Source: Martensiomyces pterosporus (lineage: Eukaryota; Kickxellomycota; Kickxellomycetes; Kickxellales; Kickxellaceae). From it: a DNA stretch of 64,000 bases. The translations under genes and the position numbers were made by a program. Under the pieces are notes generated by a model, which was given only the letters and a program-made list of their open reading frames with translations, was not told the DNA's origin and searched no databases. The stretch covers positions 1 through 64,000 of the forward strand of contig MU603985.1 in NCBI GenBank assembly GCA_025201845.1, read 5' to 3'. Shown one piece after another: positions 9,323 to 17,223 of this stretch; the first letter of the stretch is position 1, and every line of letters begins with the position of its first letter.

Positions 9323-10447
9323 ATGCCGCAAAAGAATGTGGACACGCTGGTAGACAACAAGCTTGAAACACTCCGCACCCAGGCGGACCAAGTGCGCGAG
9401 CTAGTGGACAAGCTCAGACAGCGCGTGGACGAAGGTGAGCTGGCGACAGGCAGTGGAATCAGCTTCCTCGAAGTCAAGCACCACACGATGCTCACGTACA
9501 TCACCAACCTGGTATATTTCACCATGCTTAAGCTGCATGGCAAGCAGATTGAGAGCCACACCGTGATCTCGCGCCTAGTCGAGGACCGAACTGTGCTGGA
9601 GAAGATGAAGCCGTTGGAGCAAAGGCTCAAGTATCAGATTGACAAGCTTCTTCGAGGCGCCGTTGTTGCCTCTGAAAACGGTGCAGCAAAGCAGCAAAGC
9701 AAGCCCAAGATGGCCACTACCGATGACCCAGAGGCAATGGCTGTGGCCGACGACAGCGCCAAATTGGCGGCCGCTATGCTCAGCGAGGATGCACTTGCCG
9801 ACCCTTCGGCGTTCAAGCCCAATCCGGGCAACTTGGCAGCGGATGTGCGCGAAGAAGACGAGCTGGCTATTGAGAGTGGCGTGTACCGCGCGCCTAAGCA
9901 GGTGCCGGTGCACTACGAAGAGGAGGGCAACTTGAAGGCGAAGAGAGAGAGGGCTGAGCAGCGGATGATGGAGCGTGCGGCGCGCTCGCGTCTGGTCCGT
10001 GACTTGATGACCGAGTATGATGACCGTCCAGAGACGCACACGGCTACTGGAAACGCATCTGTGGGCATCAGGAATAGCAGTCTGGAGCATATGGCTGAGG
10101 ACAAGAAGCGCTATGAGGAGGATAACTTTACCCGCCTTACCGTGTCGAAGAAGGATCGCAGAGGCTTGCGCTCGGCATTTACTGACCTGGATGATGAGTT
10201 TACTCACTTGAACGACTTTGCTGGTCTATCATCCCTGCAAAAGACCGACGAGGCGTCGGGAAGCAAGGCAGCTATTTTGGATAGGCTGAAGCGCAAGAGA
10301 GATAATGAGAGCATGGCTGATAGGGATAGGCGCAGAAGGAGAGGCGGAGGTGATAGCGACGAGGAGGCTGGGTTCTCTACAAAGACTATGCGCAAGGGAA
10401 AGAAGGGCAAGTTCCAGAATGTCAAGCGCCGCATGAACAAGCGCTAG
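9323..10447 (+). CDS. LCP5: Lcp5/neuroguidin, SSU processome protein (Sas10/C1D)
   Basis: Nucleolar protein of the small-subunit processome needed for early pre-18S rRNA cleavages. It is 374 aa in one exon. The N-terminal Sas10/Utp3/C1D domain (about residues 5-105) includes ISFLEVKHHTMLTYITNLVY, a LHGKQIESHTVISRLVE segment, and the diagnostic LEKMKPLEQRLKYQIDKLL. The middle is acidic and low-complexity, with a conserved-looking PVHYEEE segment. A coiled, charged region follows (RAEQRMMERAARSRLVRDLM). The C-terminus is strongly basic (KTMRKGKKGKFQNVKRR), as expected for an rRNA-associated nucleolar protein. It is transcribed divergently from NDUFAF3 with about 300 bases between starts. Confidence 0.93.
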   Translation: MPQKNVDTLVDNKLETLRTQADQVRELVDKLRQRVDEGELATGSGISFLEVKHHTMLTYITNLVYFTMLKLHGKQIESHTVISRLVEDRTVLEKMKPLEQRLKYQIDKLLRGAVVASENGAAKQQSKPKMATTDDPEAMAVADDSAKLAAAMLSEDALADPSAFKPNPGNLAADVREEDELAIESGVYRAPKQVPVHYEEEGNLKAKRERAEQRMMERAARSRLVRDLMTEYDDRPETHTATGNASVGIRNSSLEHMAEDKKRYEEDNFTRLTVSKKDRRGLRSAFTDLDDEFTHLNDFAGLSSLQKTDEASGSKAAILDRLKRKRDNESMADRDRRRRRGGGDSDEEAGFSTKTMRKGKKGKFQNVKRRMNKR

Positions 10448-10525
10448 AGCCAGATCTGCTGTCACTATCTACTTGTGCCTTTTGCGTGCTCAGTTTCTTT
10501 TTAAATACATGAAAAACACCAGCTT

Positions 10526-11881
10526 TTATCCGGCAGCATCTGGGAAGTGTGGTGTACTCTGCTGGTGGTGCTGGGCTTGGGGTAGCTGGAGTGGAAGGAT
10601 GTCAGCACTAGTAAAGTGCCGACCATGCTTGAGCTTTCTGATGCGCGCAATAAACATTCCTGACGTGTTGGAGACTAATGGGTTGAGCCTGACTGCGTGC
10701 TTCATCCGTTCAAACAGATCAATTTGGTCGTTCATCCTTTCGTTGCACAGCTCATCGGGTGTAGGCGACCAAATGGGCGAGGCTGTGATGTTGCACATTT
10801 CAGCCTGGATCTCATTGCTATTGCCACCGAACATAGGGATTGGCTCTACACACGCCTCGCTCTGATCGTGTCTGCTCAGGAATCCGCCCAGCACGCACTC
10901 GTTCTGGTACTTGGACAGGCTGCAAGTGCTGTACACAAGCACGCCGCCAACTTTGAGTAACCGCCAGCCGTTCTCCAGCAGCTGCGACTGCAGCACGGGG
11001 ACTGTTTGCGACCGCCCCTCGCCAACCACTTGCGCATCGAGTTGGTCCCAGCCCCACTGCTCATACTTTTGGATGTGCACCAATGACCCGTCATGCGTAC
11101 ATTCGGCATCTACCAGCACACGGTCGTAGAGCTCTCTGCCGCTGCATGCGTACTCGGTGCTCAGCAGTTTTGGCGCAAACCAGGGCTGTCCGTCAAACAT
11201 GCATTTCTGGCGCTTTCTTCTACTCGTCCCCCCTGAACTCCACTCAGGACCACATTTTGCTTTTGCCTGAGCGTCCATGGCTTGTTTTGGATCCCACCAT
11301 TTGTCCTGCGGCGCACGAAAACCAAAGGTTGTACCGTCCTCGACGTACACCCTGATGAACGCCTTGTCCATTCCGGCGTGTCTCTTGACTAAGCTCCTGC
11401 ATGTAGCAGCACGATGCGGCGAAATGTCCACACCGGTGACTGTGCCCTTTGCACTGCTGGTGCTGTTGTTTAGAAGTTCTGCAATAAATATCAGCTTCGC
11501 TCCCGGCGCACAGCAGAGATCCAACACATTCTCCCCCGGTGTCACGGAGAGCGACAGAGCCGCAATCCCTGAACTCACATCGATGCCGACGATGTCCCCG
11601 CTGGTGTATGCGCCTAGCTGTGAAAGCCGGACTGCTTGGTCTTCGATTGCCAGGAATCCAGGAACGCTGTGGACCCTTGATACTTTGCAACCGGCATCAT
11701 GTTGAATTTGCTTGATCAGCCTCTCTACCTCGGCTGTCTCTCTCTGGCTGTAGCGTAAAACGCGCACGTAGCGGGGTAGCGCTCTGTGAACCTGGTAGAT
11801 GCCTGGATCGATGTGGTTTTCTTTGAGAAAGGCCAGAAACGTCGCTGAAAACCCTGGCTGCCGTGTGTTGTTATCCGCCAT
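10526..11881 (-). CDS. NOL1/NOP2/Sun-family RNA (cytosine-5) methyltransferase
   Basis: SAM-dependent m5C methyltransferase acting on RNA, 451 aa, one exon. SAM motif I is VLDLCCAPGAK at about residue 119, followed by the acidic motif II GVDIS. Motif IV appears as VLVDAECTHDGS, in place of the usual D-A-P-C-S-G of NSUN2 or Nop2, and motif VI as YSTCSLS. Both catalytic-type cysteines are therefore present. The motif IV variant suggests a subgroup distinct from Nop2, Trm4 and NSUN5; I cannot assign the target RNA. A PUA-like segment near the N-terminus is possible (VPGFLAIEDQAVRLSQLGAYTSGDIVGID) since GDIVGIDVSSG is typical of the link into the methylase. Start chosen at MADNN, a clean eukaryotic-type N-terminus. 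Confidence 0.88.
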   Translation of the reverse strand: MADNNTRQPGFSATFLAFLKENHIDPGIYQVHRALPRYVRVLRYSQRETAEVERLIKQIQHDAGCKVSRVHSVPGFLAIEDQAVRLSQLGAYTSGDIVGIDVSSGIAALSLSVTPGENVLDLCCAPGAKLIFIAELLNNSTSSAKGTVTGVDISPHRAATCRSLVKRHAGMDKAFIRVYVEDGTTFGFRAPQDKWWDPKQAMDAQAKAKCGPEWSSGGTSRRKRQKCMFDGQPWFAPKLLSTEYACSGRELYDRVLVDAECTHDGSLVHIQKYEQWGWDQLDAQVVGEGRSQTVPVLQSQLLENGWRLLKVGGVLVYSTCSLSKYQNECVLGGFLSRHDQSEACVEPIPMFGGNSNEIQAEMCNITASPIWSPTPDELCNERMNDQIDLFERMKHAVRLNPLVSNTSGMFIARIRKLKHGRHFTSADILPLQLPQAQHHQQSTPHFPDAAG

Positions 11882-12119
11882 TCTGGCATAGGTGTGTTGA
11901 ACACAATGAAACATGCCTTGCTAGAGCCGGCTGCCGGCAGAGCCCAACCGCTTCCCCACCAAAGCTTGGCGCAACAAGAAGCGGAGATGTTTATGGTTTT
12001 GGAATTTTGATCAGACTTGCCCTTCAGCTTTTGCACATGCTTATCTTTCTTTCCAGAGCCCTTGTGTTGCGCTCTTAATTCAGCACTCTTTGCTTGCATC
12101 TGCAATTGCCATCGTAAAT

Positions 12120-13403
12120 ATGAATTCCAAACATGTAGCGCCGCTTGCCAAAACAGCACTCAGAACATGTCGGTTACTGGCAGAGCCGGCCAGATCAACA
12201 GCATGCAAAAGAACCGCTGTGCAGCGTGCACATGTACATACAACGACATCGCTAAGGACACCAGCTTCAGCAGCGGCAGAAACAGGGAAGCCGCAGACTG
12301 AGGGCAAGAAAGAGAGCATTCTAATCGAGATCCAGCGGCACCCCTTCCCGCGGTTCGCAATCTCGCACTCCGGCGTCGCCGACATCGTTCCACGATCGCA
12401 CATACTAGGCAAAGCCCTCACAGCAGGCAACTTCCGTCTGTCGTTGGAGGAAATGATGCGCTTGGCCAATGTTTTTGTGCGGGTCAATGGCGAAAAGACC
12501 AGAGTCGAGGAAGGGCTGGAGAGGTGGCGAGGCGACGTCCTCAACGTATTCAGCGGCGACTTGAAGGAAATCACCAGGGCAGCCAGCTTGTTCGTCAAGC
12601 TGTCGCCCAACAAGGCACTGGCCTACGCATTATATAAGGTGGCTGCCGAAGAAGGGTATCAGAACGCTGCATACCATTATGCGGTTATTTTGGGGACTGG
12701 GTCGATGCGCCAGAGGAACGGTCGTGCGGTGGGAGCTAAAATCATCAAGGATCTGGCTGCCTTTGGACATCCGCCAAGCCAGCTGCTCCTGGCCGAGACT
12801 ATGCTGCTGAAAAACTCCCAGGAGGAGACCAAGCGCGCCATCAAGCTGATAGAGAGGGCTGCAGAAAACGGTGTGCCAGGGGCGGCGTTCAAGCTGGGCA
12901 GCTTGTACCGTGAAGGAAAGGCCGTTGAGAAGAATTACCAAAGGGCCTTGGCGTGGTATGAGAAGGCATCGACACTGGGTGCGCCAGAGGGGTTGTTCAT
13001 GGTGGGAAGCATGTACTCTGCTGGCCAGGGCACGGGTGATGGACAGCCTGATTTTGCGCAAGCTGTTGAGTGCTTTGAGCGCGCAGCACTGGGCGGCAAC
13101 GTGGAGGCACAGTATAACGTTGGGCTGTACTACTTGGAGGGCAAGGGTGTAGAGAAAAACCCGGGGCTTGTCGTTGAGTACTGGACCATGGCCGCTGCTG
13201 AACGGTTTCCTGTGGCTATGCTCAACCTTGGCAAGCTATTTGCCGAAGGAAAGGTCGTTGGCAAAAACCCTAGGCGCGCCCGGCAGTTGCTGGAGTCAGC
13301 CATTGAGTGTGGCGGATCGGACGGGTTTATAGAGTCGGAAGCAAGGCTGCTGCTGGACAAGCTGGATCAGAGTGCAAGGGATACGCGATGCGCTATTATG
13401 TAG
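12120..13403 (+). CDS. Sel1-repeat protein with presequence-like N-terminus and CaaX-like C-terminus
   Basis: Repeat protein of 427 aa, one exon. From about residue 160 at least five Sel1-type TPR-like repeats are readable, with signatures such as ALAYALYKVAAEEGYQNAAY, GAAFKLGSLYREGKAV, ALAWYEKASTLGAPEGLFMVGSMY, AVECFERAALGGNVEAQYNVGLYYLEGKGV and AMLNLGKLFAEGKVV. Such repeats are protein-binding scaffolds. The first 50 residues are rich in Arg, Ala, Ser and Thr and lack acids, as in mitochondrial presequences. The protein ends RCAIM, a sequence that reads as a CaaX prenylation box, as in the Sel1-repeat chitin synthase regulator Chs4/Skt5. Whether it is matrix or membrane-anchored cannot be settled from sequence. 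The ATG at 12120 was chosen; an in-frame ATG at 12090 is possible. Confidence 0.82.
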   Translation: MNSKHVAPLAKTALRTCRLLAEPARSTACKRTAVQRAHVHTTTSLRTPASAAAETGKPQTEGKKESILIEIQRHPFPRFAISHSGVADIVPRSHILGKALTAGNFRLSLEEMMRLANVFVRVNGEKTRVEEGLERWRGDVLNVFSGDLKEITRAASLFVKLSPNKALAYALYKVAAEEGYQNAAYHYAVILGTGSMRQRNGRAVGAKIIKDLAAFGHPPSQLLLAETMLLKNSQEETKRAIKLIERAAENGVPGAAFKLGSLYREGKAVEKNYQRALAWYEKASTLGAPEGLFMVGSMYSAGQGTGDGQPDFAQAVECFERAALGGNVEAQYNVGLYYLEGKGVEKNPGLVVEYWTMAAAERFPVAMLNLGKLFAEGKVVGKNPRRARQLLESAIECGGSDGFIESEARLLLDKLDQSARDTRCAIM

Positions 13404-13733
13404 CAATTTTGGCAGCTCGAGTATTAGATAAAACATGATCAGCGCAATGCGTTCTAGCCTGTATGTTGGCGTGTGTGCTCTATATTTCCTCACCCCCGCA
13501 CACGCGTAGACAAAGCCGAGGCCTCTTTTAGCTTGTCAGTCATGGGGAGAGCGCTAATACATTTTGTCTAGCTCGCTTGGCCACCTGCTTGACTGGCTGT
13601 GCTGTGAAAGGCACAGCTGCTTGATGCAAGATGCCTTCTGCTCCTTCTGGCACATCCCTGGCGCGCATATATCTGTGGCTTGTCGTTTTGTACCTGAAAA
13701 CAGCTAATGCATAGCTGCCAGATATAGGACACG
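13404..13733. other. Intergenic, Sel1 protein to S28 peptidase
   Basis: About 330 bases, co-directional genes on both sides. It should hold the 3' flank of the Sel1 gene and the promoter of the peptidase. No RNA gene or repeat recognised. Confidence 0.6.
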
Positions 13734-15278
13734 ATGCTGCGTGTCATCCTCTTTGCAGTGCTAATACCGCCAGCCGCCATGTATCCAGACCACACAATAC
13801 GGCGAGAATTCATACAGCCCTTGGATCACTTTGCCAAACCAAACAGCAGCAGCAGCACCCTGACACTTCCACAGATATACTATGTCGACAGCCAGTACTA
13901 CAAGGCCAGCGGCCCCGTGGTTCTTTACAGCGTAGGAGAACGAGCAGCTCTCGAATCCGATCTCCGATCTGGCTGGATCAGCGATCTTGCACGGCTTACA
14001 AACGGCCTGTTGGTCCTTCTCGAGCAGAGATTTTACGGAGCCTCTGTTCCGAGCACCGCCAGTCTAGCTCAGGACCCCGGCCCCTTGAGGTACCTGACCG
14101 TAGAGCAGATGATGGCCGATATTCGGCGATTTATCCAAGAGTCGGGCATCCCCGAGCTACAACAGCACCGGCACAGAAGCAAGCGTGGGCTGCCAGGGCA
14201 ACAGGCAAACAATCCTTGGGTGCTTGTTGGCGGGTCGTTTGTGGGGAGCCTGATGGCGTGGACAAAGCACCAGTATCCAGACCTGGACGTCGCTGTGGTC
14301 GCATCAAGCGCGCCGATGGTGGTCAAAGACGGGTACTGGGAGTTTGACAAGATGGTCGCAAGCAGGTTGCCCTGCGCCGAAGCGCTCTCCTCTGCGGTCC
14401 GTGAAGTTGACACAGTGCTTGGCACTCAGAATGACACACAGATAGAGGAGCTCAAGCGCGCTTTTGGCCTCGAATCCATGGCGTCGACTGGCGACTTTGT
14501 CTCCGCACTGAGCATTCAGGCAGCCTCGATGGCTCAGGAGCCGGCTGTGGCAGGGGACAGCAAAGAGCGCATCAGTGAGTTCTGTTCACACTTTGCACGG
14601 CAGCAACAACATGGGTCTCTTGGGGCTTTCCAATCTGCCACGCGAGAGTTTGCACGGGTGCATAGCACCGCTGCGCCAAACAAATGCCCAGGGGGTAACG
14701 ATCAAGCGTGGTTCTGGCAGCAGTGCACTGAGCTCGGGATGTGGCAGACCGCACCTCCCAAAGACAGCCCTTGGTCACAGCACAGGCTGCGCTCAGAGCA
14801 TCTGAGCATCGAGTACTTCCAGTCCGAATGCCACCGGTGCCTGCCGGAAAGCGCGACAGACTGGGCGACCAAGCAAAAGCTCAAATTCCGTAGCTTTGCC
14901 AGCAATGCGCTGGATGCGTATTTGTCTGGAAGCGACAGCGACAGCACCCTGTTTACGGTCGGTGAGCTTGATCCCTGGCGATACCTGGCGGTGACTAGCC
15001 GCCACGACCGTGGCTCAAATGTGCTAGTGATTAAGGGTGCTTCGCATGCCGAGGATTTATCACAGCCTGATGAAGAAATCGAGAGCGCCGAGGTTGAGCA
15101 TGCCCGCGATCGGATAGTGGGCATGGTTGAGAAATGGCTCAAATTGCGGCGGCTACGGCGTGGCCCCAATGGTTCGTTGTCGTCATCTATTGCGCAAAAG
15201 AGCGGTGCCAAGACCGCAGACTTGAGACTTGCCCTGGCGCAGACAGCGCTGTTGCTCTTGACTTTGGCGCTCTCTTGA
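13734..15278 (+). CDS. S28-family serine peptidase (prolyl carboxypeptidase-like), secreted
   Basis: Extracellular or vacuolar-type serine peptidase of 514 aa in one exon, related to lysosomal Pro-X carboxypeptidase and thymus-specific serine protease. It starts with a short hydrophobic signal peptide (LRVILFAVLIPPAAM). The family opening REFIQPLDHF and the segment LVLLEQRFYGAS are clear. The nucleophile lies in LVGGSFVGSLMAW (Ser about residue 166), where the family usually has GGSY-x-G, so Tyr is replaced by Phe. The acid is in GELDPWRY and the His in IKGASHAEDL, both classical. The last 15-20 residues are hydrophobic (ALAQTALLLLTLALS) after a Ser/Gly region and could be a GPI-anchor signal. 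Substrate preference after proline is inferred from family. Confidence 0.93.
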   Translation: MLRVILFAVLIPPAAMYPDHTIRREFIQPLDHFAKPNSSSSTLTLPQIYYVDSQYYKASGPVVLYSVGERAALESDLRSGWISDLARLTNGLLVLLEQRFYGASVPSTASLAQDPGPLRYLTVEQMMADIRRFIQESGIPELQQHRHRSKRGLPGQQANNPWVLVGGSFVGSLMAWTKHQYPDLDVAVVASSAPMVVKDGYWEFDKMVASRLPCAEALSSAVREVDTVLGTQNDTQIEELKRAFGLESMASTGDFVSALSIQAASMAQEPAVAGDSKERISEFCSHFARQQQHGSLGAFQSATREFARVHSTAAPNKCPGGNDQAWFWQQCTELGMWQTAPPKDSPWSQHRLRSEHLSIEYFQSECHRCLPESATDWATKQKLKFRSFASNALDAYLSGSDSDSTLFTVGELDPWRYLAVTSRHDRGSNVLVIKGASHAEDLSQPDEEIESAEVEHARDRIVGMVEKWLKLRRLRRGPNGSLSSSIAQKSGAKTADLRLALAQTALLLLTLALS

Positions 15279-15645
15279 TTTTTCTTTCTCTTTTTGCTTG
15301 CCAGGCGCAGGCAGCCACTGCGATGACGAATGGGCGTCCATTTTTGACAACGTACAAGTTCAGATGCCTGTGCGCCAAGAAGGGCTGATAAGCCTAGGTT
15401 TTCGTGCCCTGGGTTAGGGCGCACAGTCGCCAAACTTTGCAAAACCTGCTATGGCAAAAGCGCAGGAACAAGCCCGCAAGACTGCACTGCTGGCAGGGGG
15501 AGGGCAGGGTAAGGGGGAGGAATTCGTCTGTGGTACTTAAAGCCCCGTGCAGAAGTGGCGAGAGGCCGCACCCATGTGTCTACACGCTTCTCTTCTCTAC
15601 TCCTCCTTCTGCAGCATTTTATACACTTTTCAGATAGCCTAAACA
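15279..15645. other. Intergenic, S28 peptidase to DM9 gene
   Basis: About 370 bases holding a likely 3' flank and the promoter of the first DM9 gene. A pyrimidine-rich leader occurs just before the ATG. No gene recognised. Confidence 0.6.
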
Positions 15646-16425
15646 ATGTCAAACTACGGTGATTCTTCCCGCAACGGTCCCTTTGGCGGCGGCCCTCCCC
15701 AGGGCAACCCCTACAGTGGTCCTCAGGGTGGTCCTCCCGGCCAGGGTGGGCCCTTCGGCGGACCTCAAGGCGGGCCTCCTCGCCAGGGCAACCCCTACGG
15801 CGGTGGGCCCCAAGGCGGACCTCCTGGTCCAGGTGGACCTTTCGGCGGGCCCCAGGGTGGCAGACCACCCCAGGGCGGACCCCCACCAGCCGGCTTTGCG
15901 CAGGGCTACGGCGGGGCTCAGGGCGGACCTCCTCCTCAGCGCCAGGGCGGCAGCAGCAACGACCCCAACCGCGGGTTCCAGTGGATTTCGGCATCCAACG
16001 GCCACATCCCGCCCAACGCCGTGCAAGGAGGCATTGAGAAGGATGGAAAGCCTCTGTTTGTCGCGCGCACCATGTACAAGGGTGGCTTGCACCCAGGAAA
16101 GGCAGCACCGCATCTGGAGGACGGCGGCTGTAACATTGGATGGGGACACAAGGAGGTTGCTGTCTCGGAGTACCAGGTCCTGTGCGGCGACGCTAGCAAG
16201 CTTCGGTGGGTGAAGCAGGAGGGCGCTCTGAACATCCAGGGCTTTATTCCCGTCCAGGCTGGCCACGAAGAGACTGGCGAGCCCCTGTATATTGCCAAGA
16301 CTTTGGTTGAGGGCTCGCAGCAGCTCGGAAAGTGCGCCCCCCACATCAAGAAGGGGATGTCCTATCCCTATGGCCACAAGGAGAAGGACACCAACGACTA
16401 CATGGTTCTTGCCTATGTCAACTAA
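15646..16425 (+). CDS. DM9-repeat protein with Pro/Gly/Gln-rich N-terminus
   Basis: Small protein of 259 aa, one exon. Residues 1-105 are a low-complexity Gly-Gly-Pro-Gln tract with irregular repeats of the form GGPPGQGGPFGGPQ, recalling prion-like or annexin/ALG-2-type linkers. The rest is a pair of DM9 repeats (DUF3421): FQWISASNGHIPPNAVQGGIE, LFVARTMYKGGLHPGKAAPHL and VSEYQVLCGD in the first, FIPVQAGHEETGEPLYIAKT, GSQQLGKCAPHIKKG and DYMVLAYV in the second. No signal peptide or membrane segment is visible, so the protein is probably cytosolic. In animals DM9 proteins include mannose-binding lectins and vesicle-relocating proteins; a comparable role here is only inference. A paralogue lies tail-to-tail at 16627. 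Confidence 0.9.
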   Translation: MSNYGDSSRNGPFGGGPPQGNPYSGPQGGPPGQGGPFGGPQGGPPRQGNPYGGGPQGGPPGPGGPFGGPQGGRPPQGGPPPAGFAQGYGGAQGGPPPQRQGGSSNDPNRGFQWISASNGHIPPNAVQGGIEKDGKPLFVARTMYKGGLHPGKAAPHLEDGGCNIGWGHKEVAVSEYQVLCGDASKLRWVKQEGALNIQGFIPVQAGHEETGEPLYIAKTLVEGSQQLGKCAPHIKKGMSYPYGHKEKDTNDYMVLAYVN

Positions 16426-16626
16426 GCATGTCTTGCTTGCCTTTCAAACTGCCCTTATTTTATTATCGCTTTCTTTGCGCTGAATATTAAAACCTGTAAA
16501 AAGCTGCTGCTGCTGCACTAGCCACGCTGTCTGGAGTGGCTTACATCTAGCGTTGCTGAGAATGTCACTACTACAAGTTTTCGGAACAATTACATAAACA
16601 TGCTTTTTCTTGTGCAGGATTCGAGG

Positions 16627-17223
16627 TCAGACGTAGGCCAAGATCATGTATTCTGTAGCCGACCGCTCCTTCCCGTCGTAGGCAAAGGACGATCCGCCCT
16701 TGAGATGGGAGCCACACTTGCCAATCTGCTGCGATCCAGCATAGACGACCTTGGCGACATACAGGGGATCGCCATTTTTCTCGTGGCCCGCACACAGGGG
16801 CATAAACCCAGAGATATCCAGGGGCCCTGATTGTCTTATCCAGCGGAGCCTTGAGCCATCGCCGCAAAGGATCTGGTACTCGAGCACATGCACCTCGCTC
16901 CAGCTATAGCCGATTACCGCGCCAGTGGGCAGGTGGCTGCCGGCTTTGCCCGGGTGCAAGCCGTCTTGGTAGTATGCCCGGGCAATGAACAAGGGCAGGC
17001 CGCTGCTCTCGATGCCGCCTTGCACGGCGTTGGCAGGGATGTATTTGGACGATGCGTGGACCCACTCAAAGGCCGCTGTATGCTGCTGATTTGAGAGCGG
17101 CGTGTTAGCGAGCGGGTTGTAGTTTTGGCCGACCTCACTGTCGGATGACTTGACGCTGCCGATGCTTCCCTTGCTGTTGGAACGCGACCGGATGCCCAGT
17201 CTACTTCTGATTCCAACTGTCAT
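16627..17223 (-). CDS. DM9-repeat protein, paralogue with basic Ser-rich N-terminus
   Basis: Second DM9 protein, 198 aa, one exon, convergent with the first and about 200 bases from it. Its two DM9 repeats match those of the neighbour block by block: FEWVHASSKYIPANAVQGGIE, LFIARAYYQDGLHPGKAGSHL, VLEYQILCGDGSRLRW, FMPLCAGHEKNGDPLYVAK, GSQQIGKCGSHLKGG and EYMILAYV. The N-terminus is different: a short Arg/Ser-rich stretch (about 45 residues, SRLGIRSRSNSKGS) replaces the Pro-Gly-Gln tract. The pair most simply arose by inverted local duplication followed by replacement of the N-terminal exon or segment. No secretion signal is visible. Confidence 0.9.
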   Translation of the reverse strand: MTVGIRSRLGIRSRSNSKGSIGSVKSSDSEVGQNYNPLANTPLSNQQHTAAFEWVHASSKYIPANAVQGGIESSGLPLFIARAYYQDGLHPGKAGSHLPTGAVIGYSWSEVHVLEYQILCGDGSRLRWIRQSGPLDISGFMPLCAGHEKNGDPLYVAKVVYAGSQQIGKCGSHLKGGSSFAYDGKERSATEYMILAYV

